Assembly (NCBI GenBank): GCA_905372565.1
Contig: CAJPPK010000021.1
Span: 1-26,725 of the forward strand
DNA: 26,725 nt
Reading direction: 5' to 3'
Source: an uncultured Porphyromonas sp.
Lineage (GTDB): Bacteria > Bacteroidota > Bacteroidia > Bacteroidales > Porphyromonadaceae
Under the pieces are notes generated by a model. That model had not been told where the DNA came from. It saw only the letters and a program-made list of their open reading frames with translations, and did no database searches. A program made the position numbers and the translations under genes. How positions within the stretch are numbered: the first letter of the stretch is position 1; the number at the start of each line of letters is the position of its first letter. Shown here one piece after another: positions 1 to 6,883 of the stretch.

Positions 1-454
1 GTTGCCATAATAGTTCAATTTAGTGAATTGATTACTTATATCCACAAAGGTAAGGCAAATGGACGGAATAACCATACCTTTAGCCCATTCTACCTATACC
101 TCTATACAGATCTCCCTAAGACCTTTAGGCATCCATGAGTAGTGGATCCCAATCATAGCCTACACCATATTCATATACAGAGATCGACTCTTATTCCTAC
201 TGCTGGATCTCTTGTCATTAGCAAAGAGTGGTAGCATTCATCACCCAGCACTTCTCCTCAGGCCCCCCACCCTCTTCCCTATTACTGGGAACAAGTACTA
301 GGAATAAGACTATAGATTTATTACTAACGAATGGGGCTCTTCATTACTATTCAAATAAAACAGCATTACTAACCAACGAAAACTTCATTCGTAATCAAAC
401 GAATGGTTGATTATAAATACACTACCCGAAGACACACAAATAATCCAATACAAC
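1..454. other. Non-coding left flank
   Basis: No convincing gene lies here. The longest open frame (228-410, plus) has low-complexity, uncharacteristic sequence and no promoter or family resemblance. The stretch holds a weak phased ACCT series (43-124, listed separately) and an A+T-rich patch (about 300-420). That patch contains two copies of ATTACTAAC (320-328, 365-373) and a small inverted repeat, CATTCGT (386-392) with ACGAATG (399-405). No tRNA-like cloverleaf was recognised. Confidence 0.5.
43..124. repeat. Weak 22-bp phased repeat, third copy
   Basis: Cores AAAGGTAAGGCA (46-57), ATAACCATACCT (68-79) and CTACCTATACCT (90-101) are spaced exactly 22 bp apart, and a further ACCT follows at 121 (23 bp on). 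The cores are much less alike than those in the arrays at 4946 and 19366, so this assignment rests on spacing plus one strong word. The 12-mer AGGTAAGGCAAA at 48-59 recurs exactly at 9481-9492, ahead of cysS. Confidence 0.35.
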
Positions 455-492
455 GACGGCCACTACCCTTTAGATCAAGGGAAGTGGCCGTC
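455..492 (-). terminator. Hairpin terminator after mscL
   Basis: A 10-bp perfect outer stem (GACGGCCACT with AGTGGCCGTC) continues after one mismatch into a 5-bp inner stem (CCCTT/AAGGG) around the loop TAGATC. It lies about 55 bases past the mscL stop. The tract that follows on the minus strand is only moderately T-rich, so a termination role is inferred mainly from position and stem strength. Confidence 0.65.
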
Positions 493-547
493 CATAGCCA
501 TTAGTCTCCTAGATAGAAGGAGACTTTAAGAGAGATTACTCGCGTGC

Positions 548-964
548 TTACTTCTTCAGAGAGTCACGGATCTCACGAAGGAGCTGGATATCCTCGGGAG
601 TAGGAGCTGGCTCAGCTGGCTGCTCTTCTTCTTTCTTACGGAAGGAGTTCATAGCCTTAATGAGAAGGAAGATACAGAGGGCGATGATGAAGAAGTCAAC
701 CGTAGTCTGCACGAAGTTACCCCAGTTTAGCTCGATAGCTTCCTTGACAGTCTCACCCGCAGCATCAAGCTCAGCAGGACGGAGTGTCAGCTTAGCGTCG
801 GTGAAGCTGCTACCCGTGATCAGTCCAATCGGAGGCATGATGATATCATTGACCAGCGAAGTAATGATCTTACCAAAAGCACCACCGATGATGATACCGA
901 CTGCCATGTCCATGACGTTACCCTTGAGGGCAAAGTCCTTAAACTCCTGGATAAATTTTCCCAT
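548..964 (-). CDS. mscL: Large-conductance mechanosensitive channel MscL
   Basis: This encodes a 138-residue inner-membrane channel that opens under membrane tension and releases solutes during osmotic downshock; the family works as a homopentamer. The N-terminal amphipathic helix and TM1 are clear (MGKFIQEFKDFALKGN, then the MDMAVGIIIGGAFGKI pore-lining helix with its glycine-rich face), followed by a periplasmic loop, a second membrane helix (FFIIALCIFLLIKAM) and a charged cytoplasmic C-terminal helix. The start at 964 is preferred over an in-frame ATG at 1009: the upstream ATG overlaps the putative -7 box, and MGKF is where the family begins. The gene is monocistronic, with its own promoter and a terminator at 455-492. 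Confidence 0.95.
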   Translation of the reverse strand: MGKFIQEFKDFALKGNVMDMAVGIIIGGAFGKIITSLVNDIIMPPIGLITGSSFTDAKLTLRPAELDAAGETVKEAIELNWGNFVQTTVDFFIIALCIFLLIKAMNSFRKKEEEQPAEPAPTPEDIQLLREIRDSLKK

Positions 965-1006
965 TGTTATTAACTTAATTTGATGAATAGGGTCTATTAA
1001 CTGGGA

Positions 1007-1014
1007 CAAAGATA
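1007..1014 (-). promoter_or_regulatory. Putative mscL -7 box (TATCTTTG)
   Basis: On the minus strand this reads TATCTTTG, an exact match to the Bacteroidota TAnnTTTG -7 element, and would give a leader of roughly 35 bases. The -33 region is occupied by a perfect 12-bp palindrome, AATGTATACATT (1026-1037), rather than a clear TTTG. Confidence 0.6.
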
Positions 1015-1074
1015 CAAATAATCACAATGTATACATTTATCATACCCTAAGCAAACCCAGCACCCTCAAACGAC

Positions 1075-1899
1075 TCACCTTAGGCTAGCCCAACGAATAA
1101 GACGATCATACCAGCGAGCTGGGAGCAGGCGATGCAGGCAGAAGAGAGGTCGAGCACCAAAACCAATAAGGTAACGAGCCCTCGGACGCCTTGCCTGTAA
1201 AGCACTAACGATAGCACGACTTACGATCTCAGGCGATGAGAACAGTCCTCCATGGTATAGTCGACGAATAAGACCAGCCATACGACCTGCCTCTGCCTCG
1301 TAAGCACCGCCACGAGAGACAGCCTCTAGCTCATCTGCTGTCAGATCTCCGAAATCTGTCTTAATACCCCCAGGCTCGATCAGCACGACATCAATCCCAT
1401 GGGGAGCAAGCTCTAAACGCAAGGCATCACTCAACCCTTCGACAGCAAACTTCGTAGCGTGATACCATGCTCCAAAAGGCGTCGCCACCCTCCCTGCTAT
1501 CGAGGAGAGATTGATGATACGTCCCCCACCCTGCTGACGCATCTGTGGAAGGACTAGCTGAGTCAGTCGACTGAGAGCAAAGACATTCACCTCAAAGACT
1601 TGTCGAGCATCCTGTAGCGAAACATCTTCGACAGCTCCATACAAACCGCAACCTGCATTATTGATCAAGACATCAAGACGACCCTCCCACCGGATGAGAT
1701 CATCTACGACTTCTCGGCAAGCCTCCGCATCTGTAATATCCAATCGAAGAGGAAGTACACCATACTCCTTCAGAGGCTCCATCTGCTCAAGACGTCGTGC
1801 TACGGCATAGACCGTATGCCCTAATTGAGCCAAATCCTTAGCCGTCCGGTGCCCAATACCGCTACTAGCCCCAGTGAGTAGAATGACTTTCTTATCCAT
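1075..1899 (-). CDS. Short-chain dehydrogenase/reductase (SDR)
   Basis: This is a 274-residue cytoplasmic NAD(P)-dependent oxidoreductase with a Rossmann fold. Visible motifs are the dinucleotide-binding TGASSGIG (residues 9-16), the structural NNAG (80-83), and the catalytic Ser133, Tyr146 and Lys150 (YHATK). The Arg pair after the second beta strand (VARR, about 34-36) suggests NADPH preference, which is inference. The start at 1899 (MDKKVILLTG) is chosen because the in-frame extension to 1962 adds 21 residues that lie outside the fold and cover the likely promoter. The substrate cannot be told from sequence. The strong terminator at 1981-2024 separates it from the upstream barrel gene, so it probably has its own promoter. 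Confidence 0.9.
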   Translation of the reverse strand: MDKKVILLTGASSGIGHRTAKDLAQLGHTVYAVARRLEQMEPLKEYGVLPLRLDITDAEACREVVDDLIRWEGRLDVLINNAGCGLYGAVEDVSLQDARQVFEVNVFALSRLTQLVLPQMRQQGGGRIINLSSIAGRVATPFGAWYHATKFAVEGLSDALRLELAPHGIDVVLIEPGGIKTDFGDLTADELEAVSRGGAYEAEAGRMAGLIRRLYHGGLFSSPEIVSRAIVSALQARRPRARYLIGFGARPLFCLHRLLPARWYDRLIRWASLR

Positions 1900-1927
1900 A
1901 AGGTGACGATGACTTATATAGGTGAAG

Positions 1928-1935
1928 TAAAGGTA
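1928..1935 (-). promoter_or_regulatory. Candidate -7 box for the SDR gene
   Basis: The minus strand reads TACCTTTA, one base from TAnnTTTG, about 28 bases upstream of the chosen start. A TTGG lies roughly 18 bases further upstream as a possible -33 element. The match is imperfect, so confidence is modest. Confidence 0.35.
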
Positions 1936-1980
1936 GCTTATTCTTGTAGCCAACCTCTCCATGACACTATTGAAGAAAAA

Positions 1981-2024
1981 GGAAGTCCGTGTAGTCTCTC
2001 CACCGTAGAGCTACACGGACTTCC
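1981..2024 (-). terminator. Strong terminator after the barrel-protein operon
   Basis: A 14-bp perfect stem (GGAAGTCCGTGTAG with CTACACGGACTTCC) encloses a 16-base loop. On the minus strand it is followed by a T-rich run (CTTTTTCTTC), as expected for intrinsic termination of the leftward unit ending at 2044. The plus-strand side also ends in TTCCTTT, but no rightward gene needs it. Confidence 0.85.
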
Positions 2025-2043
2025 TTTAGTAAAAGCACAGAGT

Positions 2044-3498
2044 TTAACGTCGTTCGCTCCAGCTAGAGGTGAGCGTTAGGATAGGCAGGCTCATACGGAA
2101 GGCAACATGCACTCGCTCGGCTCGCCAGTCGTAGCCTCCAAAGAGACCAAAGCGAGCAAGCTCTCCCCAACCAAGAGAATAACCAAGCTCTGAGAAGGCT
2201 CGTCCATCTTGGGTAAAGAGTTGCCTAGCATGTATCGCTTCATCCATACGTAGCACTTCTCCAAACCCCTTGGTACGAGCAAGAGCCAGATTATTCGAAG
2301 AGAAGGTAAACTCTTGTGTTGTCCAGCTCTTCCCTCCAGTAAAGAAAGCAGGGAGCGTAGACCAACTATCTCGGAAGAGTTCACGTCCCGCCCAAGCAAG
2401 GTGGGGGAAATACTTCTCATCCGAAGCATCTATCGCCGTACGATCTAGGAAACGCCCGTAGCTTAGCTTGAAGTGCAGCTTATTATCGGCATCAAAAGGC
2501 AGAGCGCCTCGTACGAAGCCGTCCAGCTGACGGTAGTGCATATAGGGTGTAGCAGAAGTATCCCAGTTCCCCGGATGAAAAGCCTCCCGATAGCTCAGCC
2601 CAAGCTCCCTACGGAAGCCAATAGGGATGGGAATCCCCGTAGCACTACGATTGAGGAAGGAAGGCGCCCAAAGCACTTGCCCCGAGGCTATCAAAGCTCG
2701 ATGATGGCTCAGTGGGAATCCTGCCTGAGGTCTACGATCCTCAAAAAGCAGGGACGCCGAAAGATCTAGCTGAGTACTCAGACTCAAGCGATGACGCATA
2801 GCTAGGTAAGTCTTCGCATAGTCTCGTACGGGACTATTGCCTGGCTGTAGCTCCCCGAAATATCCACGGTAGATCTCTTCGGGCGTAGTATGTGCCGTCT
2901 GCCGAGAGGTATGTCCACCTGAGAGCAGGAAGAGTCCATTCAGCTGGGGGGCATAGTAGAGCAGGAGATTATTCTCGGTGTACCAGCGCTGAGTCCTTAG
3001 CGCATAGTTATTCGAGGTACGTAAGCGGATGCTTCGCCCTTCTCCTAAAAAGCGAATAAGCTGTAGCTCATAGCCCAGCCACTGTCCATCTACCTTGTTA
3101 TGGGCGGGTATGATGTTAGCCACGCCGTCGATCCCTAGTTGCCACTTCCCAAAGTCAAAGTTCTTCCCTACGGCAAGGTCTATGACCTTAGCCATTGAGC
3201 TTCGTTGACCTCCCGAAGTCTCACGTGAGCGTACTTGGCTAGCTGCGAAGGCTCGAAGGAAGTCGTATCCCCGATTCACATTGTAGGGCGTAGGTGGCTC
3301 GTATCTGAACAATCGATCGATATCCGCATAGCCATACTTCGGGCGAGCCTCACTAGGAGCTAGCAAGGTCTGACGTAAGCGATCTAAGGAATCTCTCTGA
3401 CTAGAAGACAGGCTAACCGTCTCCTGAGCATGCGCCATACCCCAAGAGCTCAAAAAGAAAAGTCCGAAACTCGCCGAACGTAGAAGCTTAGCCAGCAT
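2044..3498 (-). CDS. Putative outer-membrane beta-barrel protein
   Basis: This 484-residue secreted protein is probably an outer-membrane barrel. A signal peptide (about residues 1-24) ends in AHA, and the mature protein would start with Gln25. The rest alternates short polar and hydrophobic stretches rich in Tyr, Trp, Arg and Gly, typical of transmembrane beta strands, with near-terminal strands such as RFGLFGGYDWRAERVHVAF. There is no TonB box or plug domain. I do not recognise a specific family; some resemblance to the C-terminal part of DUF5686 proteins is possible but unproven. The start at 3498 is chosen because it directly begins the signal peptide. The gene begins 5 bp after the CBM9-like gene stop, so the two are almost certainly co-transcribed, and a terminator follows at 1981-2024. 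Confidence 0.7.
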   Translation of the reverse strand: MLAKLLRSASFGLFFLSSWGMAHAQETVSLSSSQRDSLDRLRQTLLAPSEARPKYGYADIDRLFRYEPPTPYNVNRGYDFLRAFAASQVRSRETSGGQRSSMAKVIDLAVGKNFDFGKWQLGIDGVANIIPAHNKVDGQWLGYELQLIRFLGEGRSIRLRTSNNYALRTQRWYTENNLLLYYAPQLNGLFLLSGGHTSRQTAHTTPEEIYRGYFGELQPGNSPVRDYAKTYLAMRHRLSLSTQLDLSASLLFEDRRPQAGFPLSHHRALIASGQVLWAPSFLNRSATGIPIPIGFRRELGLSYREAFHPGNWDTSATPYMHYRQLDGFVRGALPFDADNKLHFKLSYGRFLDRTAIDASDEKYFPHLAWAGRELFRDSWSTLPAFFTGGKSWTTQEFTFSSNNLALARTKGFGEVLRMDEAIHARQLFTQDGRAFSELGYSLGWGELARFGLFGGYDWRAERVHVAFRMSLPILTLTSSWSERR

Positions 3499-3503
3499 AG
3501 TAC

Positions 3504-4151
3504 CTAAGAGAGTAGCGTAAGTTCTCCAAAGAAGAGAGGACGATGGAAGGCAGGCTGCACTTCCACGATCGGTGACCAACTGACGAAATGAGGATGAGCG
3601 GTCTTGTCACCGCACTTGTACAGATTAGCTCGGAGTGATCTTGGGAGCACACCAGCTTGGTATCCCATCGTCGTCCAGGGTATGGCTACGGCTAGTTCCC
3701 AGCTCTTTCTTCCAGTTTCCTCCAGTCCACACTGTCCTAAGAGCGTACCCCAGCGCTCGATGCTAGCAAACTCTTCTGGTGAGAGCAAGACACTCTCTGC
3801 GGGCGAAGCATGGTGTGCTGCGTAGCAAACACCAGCGGCATTGAACTCAAAGTTGATATAAGCATCACCGACCTCACGCTGCATGAAGAACTCGACACAG
3901 CTATCTTCGTGCACGTAGTTACCGTCTCCTGGAGAGAGCGTACGGAGGTCTTCGCCTACGACGACATAGTCGATATAGAGAGCCTCTGTATCATAGCCGA
4001 GATAGGCACAGACGAGGGGGCGATGAGGGAAGTCTTTTGCCCAGTTAAGGGTATCGATATAGATAGGAGCCCCCTGCTCACGTAGACGCACAGAGAAGGC
4101 TTCGAGAGATAGTCCCGCACGATCTAGGCGAGGGATATAGGCTTGCTTCAT
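3504..4151 (-). CDS. CBM9-like (carbohydrate-binding family 9-like) protein
   Basis: This 215-residue protein has no signal peptide and so is predicted cytoplasmic. It resembles the single-domain CBM9-like fold (DOMON/CBM9 type) common in Bacteroidota. Recognisable family signatures are a central strand pair (ALYIDYVVVGEDLR), the HEDSCVEFFM segment (about residues 81-90) and the YINFEFNAAGVCYAAHH segment that follows. Family members are named as sugar-binding but most are uncharacterised, and absence of a secretion signal argues against direct extracellular glycan capture. It sits between the LysE-type exporter gene (43-bp gap) and the barrel gene (5-bp gap), implying one transcript. Function is unknown. 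Confidence 0.75.
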   Translation of the reverse strand: MKQAYIPRLDRAGLSLEAFSVRLREQGAPIYIDTLNWAKDFPHRPLVCAYLGYDTEALYIDYVVVGEDLRTLSPGDGNYVHEDSCVEFFMQREVGDAYINFEFNAAGVCYAAHHASPAESVLLSPEEFASIERWGTLLGQCGLEETGRKSWELAVAIPWTTMGYQAGVLPRSLRANLYKCGDKTAHPHFVSWSPIVEVQPAFHRPLFFGELTLLS

Positions 4152-4194
4152 AAGATGGGTTAAGAAAAGAGGTGTGATCCGAATATCCTTCGTC

Positions 4195-4851
4195 TTACTC
4201 CCAGATGACGGAGTAGATCCCCAGTAGGGCGATGATGATCAGGACGATGGCTACAATACGGTTGATCCATTCAAGGCTCTGGACTCCAAAGCGTGAGGAG
4301 AGCTTCTTGACGAGGTAGGTCAAGCAGAACCACCAAAGGAGACATCCTAAAGCGATCCCTGCCATCGCCATGAAGAACTCAATAAACTGGAGCTTCACAG
4401 CCCGCACGAACTCTAACCGAGCATAGAGGGGCAGGAAAAGAAGGATAATAAAAGGATTGGAGAGAGTTAGAGCGAAAGCTCCCGAAACCTTCTTCAGGCT
4501 GTAAGTAGATTTAAGTCTATGCTGAGGTGGAGCTTCTTCCTCCGCTTCTGGAGAGATACGTCGTGTCAAGAGGACGGCACAGAAGATCAAGATAAAGACG
4601 CTACCCCCCAAGCGCAGGGAGCTACTATACTCATCAAGGAGATTAAGTATGATCCCGACACCCCAGTAAGCTATCAGCCCATAGACAAGATCGCTTAAGG
4701 TGGCACCAAGACCTACGAGCATCCCATCCCGACGACGACCTCGCATAGTCTCTCGTAGACAAAGCAGACCTGCAGGCCCCATCGGAGCGGACACCAGCAC
4801 ACCTATTAGTATGCCCTTAGCTAGGGTTAGGAAGAACTCTAAGAATAGCAT
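4195..4851 (-). CDS. LysE-family transporter
   Basis: This 218-residue polytopic inner-membrane protein has about six hydrophobic segments. The N-terminal signature GVLVSAPMGPAGLLCLRETMRGR matches the conserved first helix and loop of the LysE/RhtB exporter superfamily (family pattern GxxxxxPGP). A charged cytoplasmic loop (RRISPEAEEEAPPQHRLK) separates the two halves, and LTLSNPFIILLFLPL is the family's LxNPK-like second-half motif. Family members export amino acids or other small metabolites; the substrate here is not predictable. It is first in a leftward unit with the CBM9-like and barrel genes. A putative -7 box ends only 7 bases before the start codon, suggesting a leaderless or nearly leaderless mRNA. 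Confidence 0.85.
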   Translation of the reverse strand: MLFLEFFLTLAKGILIGVLVSAPMGPAGLLCLRETMRGRRRDGMLVGLGATLSDLVYGLIAYWGVGIILNLLDEYSSSLRLGGSVFILIFCAVLLTRRISPEAEEEAPPQHRLKSTYSLKKVSGAFALTLSNPFIILLFLPLYARLEFVRAVKLQFIEFFMAMAGIALGCLLWWFCLTYLVKKLSSRFGVQSLEWINRIVAIVLIIIALLGIYSVIWE

Positions 4852-4858
4852 AGGTGTA

Positions 4859-4866
4859 CAAAGATA
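4859..4866 (-). promoter_or_regulatory. Putative -7 box for the LysE operon
   Basis: The minus strand reads TATCTTTG, an exact TAnnTTTG match, ending 7 bases before the ATG at 4851. Transcription would begin at or within a few bases of the start codon. No clear TTTG is present at the expected -33 position. Confidence 0.5.
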
Positions 4867-4945
4867 GTCATTTCGTGACGAGTGCGGCGTAAAAAGCTAC
4901 CCCTAAACACAAACCCATGCCGTGACACCCTTAGACAGACGCTCC

Positions 4946-5033
4946 GACAGAGGTAAATCTTTCAGGGACAAGAGCTATACCTTTTTGCAACTAAAGCATA
5001 ACCTCTATCCAACCTAAGCTTATCCTTCACTCC
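4946..5033. repeat. Four-unit 22-bp tandem repeat array
   Basis: Four degenerate units are spaced exactly 22 bp apart. Their 12-base cores are AGAGGTAAATCT (4949), AGAGCTATACCT (4971), AAAGCATAACCT (4993) and TAAGCTTATCCT (5015). An additional ACCT at 5012 lies 11 bp from those at 5001 and 5023. The first core differs at one base from AGAGGTAAACCT at 19413. The array lies in the 446-bp gap between the MarR-like gene and the LysE operon, 80-170 bp upstream of the LysE -7 box. The remainder of the gap (5034-5217) holds a lone AGAGGT word at 5119 and no gene. Confidence 0.6.
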
Positions 5034-5217
5034 AGCCACCTCCGACTCTCCTCTCAAGCGACAACGAAATCAGATCAACATAGCATAACCCATCGAGCAA
5101 GAGAAGTCGCTCTATGAAAGAGGTACAATTAAGGACTATCTCCCGTAAGTCGTAGTCTTTCGGTGCATTCACTCAATCCTTTTCGAGCCCTACTAGGCTC
5201 CTAATCGAAGAAAAGGG

Positions 5218-5258
5218 AAGCGCTACACACAGCCTCAACGGAGGTAGGTGTAGCGCTT
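5218..5258 (-). terminator. Terminator after the cysS-GT-DUF5106-marR unit
   Basis: An 11-bp perfect stem (AAGCGCTACAC with GTGTAGCGCTT) with a 19-base loop is followed on the minus strand by CCCTTTTCTTC. It lies 40 bases beyond the stop of the last gene of the leftward unit. Confidence 0.8.
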
Positions 5259-5297
5259 AGATGATCATCATGGGTAGGAAGGCGTCTCTCCACTCAG

Positions 5298-5984
5298 CTA
5301 AGAGGAAGGCAAGACTCGAGCCAAGCCTTGAGCTTGAGCTAGCTTAAGGAGCTCTTCGAGATCTTGCTCGCCTCTGGCCGGTGGCAATTCGCTTAAGGTC
5401 GAGCAAAGGTAATTCAGGAGATAGTCTAGGGAAGCCTGCTGATGCTCTTGAAGAGGTGCCGAGATCAGCAGAGCGGCAGTATGAAGTTGAGGGAAGACCT
5501 TCATAAGTTCCGCTCGACCCTGAGTGGTGATACTGACCAGGATGCTACGGCGATCTCGTTCGGCTGGTTGCTCTTGGATAAGTCCTTTATTGACGAGACG
5601 ACGAATAATCTCCGCCCCAGACGTCTTCTCCATAGCATTAAGTGTATGAAGCTCTGTCTTGGTCAGAGGACGACCGTGCATCAGACTGGCCAGATAGGAA
5701 TACTCCTCTTCAGTCTGTAATAGATCCGAAGCAGTGAGAGCACGCTTGATATAGCCCTTAGAGTAGCGATGAAGTAGGCTTAGATGTCGAGCGATGGACA
5801 CTTCACGGCTTTGGCTGACCGGCTGAGCGCTTCCCGAGAGATGCTCCAGAGCTTCTCGTCCCTGAAGCATACTCCCCGTGAAGACGAGGAAACTCATGAG
5901 ACTTAGCTCTTCCTCCTCTGGGAAGGCCTGCTCGAAGAGAGCGATATATTCGATGAGTTCGGTGAGCAGACGCTTACTCTTCAT
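5298..5984 (-). CDS. MarR-family winged-helix regulator
   Basis: This is a 228-residue cytoplasmic DNA-binding regulator. The core carries a winged-helix signature: a helix after LTKTELHTLNAMEK, a recognition helix SGAEIIRRLVNKGLI, and the wing segment AERDRRSILVSITTQG (family pattern DxRxxxxxLT.G). It is longer than a typical MarR protein (about 140-170 residues) because of an extended N-terminal helical region and a C-terminal tail of about 25 residues (from about GEQDLEELL). Its ATG overlaps the stop of the DUF5106-like gene as ATGA, so it is translationally coupled and last in the cysS unit. The regulated target and ligand are unknown; no palindromic operator was found next to a nearby promoter. 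Confidence 0.8.
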   Translation of the reverse strand: MKSKRLLTELIEYIALFEQAFPEEEELSLMSFLVFTGSMLQGREALEHLSGSAQPVSQSREVSIARHLSLLHRYSKGYIKRALTASDLLQTEEEYSYLASLMHGRPLTKTELHTLNAMEKTSGAEIIRRLVNKGLIQEQPAERDRRSILVSITTQGRAELMKVFPQLHTAALLISAPLQEHQQASLDYLLNYLCSTLSELPPARGEQDLEELLKLAQAQGLARVLPSS

Positions 5985-6883
5985 CTTAGTGTTAGGATCT
6001 GGTTTACTTGGGGAAGGGTACCGTTACGTAGGAGGATGCGCTTCTGATCATCCAGGAGATAGAGCCCCGAGCCATGCTGTAGATCATAGCGACGTTCGCT
6101 AGCGATGAGTCCAGCTGAGTCATAAGCCCACGTCGTCCCCTTGGGTAGATACGTACGAGCTAAACTATCTGGACGACTACTCCCTGTATAGATGACAAGG
6201 GGACGGAGCTTCTCCTGCTCGATGAGCTTCGTCAGACTAGGGATCTTAGAGAGCTCCCGACTCCACCCTTGGAGTTGAGCTGTGCTATCACGAAGGAGTA
6301 GGAGCAAAGTGTAAGGTGCTCGAAAATTCAGCAGTCTACTGCTAAGGCTATCTCGCTCATGGAAACGAAAGTCTTGAGCGACCCTTCCCAAAGCATTATG
6401 CCTCAAGCGTGCCAGCTCAAGCACGGCCTCCACACGCCCCAACGAATCGATCTTCTCTGACTGAGACTGCCAGCGTAGCACTTCAGCATAGATCGCCTCG
6501 TCATAACTAGGACTGCCTGCTGTATATAGACACCGCTTATAGATCGGGAGAACCAACGCTAGCGACCGAGGAGAGAGCGCTTCTAACCCTTGATAGAGCG
6601 ACGGACGCACCTCCTGAGGAGATAGTCCTACGATGAAGCTACAGAAGTCCTCCGTCTCTCGGCTTAGACGCTGAGGTGCCTCCTCTGGCCATACCAAGAG
6701 CTTATCCCAGTAGTGAGCGACCAGATAAGCTCGCTGCTCACGAGGCTCTGTCAAATGCTCCGGTAGAGCTACCTCTGCTGATGTACGCTTAGTGACCTGA
6801 GGACGGCAGGCTACTCCCAATGCAAGGGAGAGTAAGGCGATGACCACCCCCCAGCAGGAGAAGAGAGCTCCAGACTTATTCAT
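5981..6883 (-). CDS. DUF5106-like lipoprotein with degenerate thioredoxin fold
   Basis: This 300-residue protein has an N-terminal hydrophobic stretch followed by a likely lipoprotein cysteine (C26, preceded by LGVA; the -3 residue is Gly, so the lipobox is not canonical). The middle part (about 50-180), starting YLVAHYWDKLLV, is helical and resembles DUF5106, which in Bacteroidota usually precedes a thioredoxin-like domain. Residues about 188-296 look like that domain: YTLLLLLRDSTAQLQGW corresponds to the strand-helix that normally holds CxxC, and GSGLYLLDDQKRILLRNG to the late cis-Pro and beta-hairpin region. No CxxC is present, so a redox role is unlikely. It overlaps the glycosyltransferase gene by 8 bp and the MarR gene by 4 bp. 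Predicted location is the periplasmic membrane face. Function is unknown. Confidence 0.7.
   Translation of the reverse strand: MNKSGALFSCWGVVIALLSLALGVACRPQVTKRTSAEVALPEHLTEPREQRAYLVAHYWDKLLVWPEEAPQRLSRETEDFCSFIVGLSPQEVRPSLYQGLEALSPRSLALVLPIYKRCLYTAGSPSYDEAIYAEVLRWQSQSEKIDSLGRVEAVLELARLRHNALGRVAQDFRFHERDSLSSRLLNFRAPYTLLLLLRDSTAQLQGWSRELSKIPSLTKLIEQEKLRPLVIYTGSSRPDSLARTYLPKGTTWAYDSAGLIASERRYDLQHGSGLYLLDDQKRILLRNGTLPQVNQILTLR

Noticed and set aside
228..410. 60-residue open frame in the left flank
   Set aside because: No family resemblance, low-complexity composition, no -7 box upstream, and it contains repeated A+T-rich words and an inverted repeat.
965..1009. Longer MscL start at 1009
   Set aside because: The ATG overlaps the TATCTTTG promoter element, and the extra 15 residues are not part of MscL.
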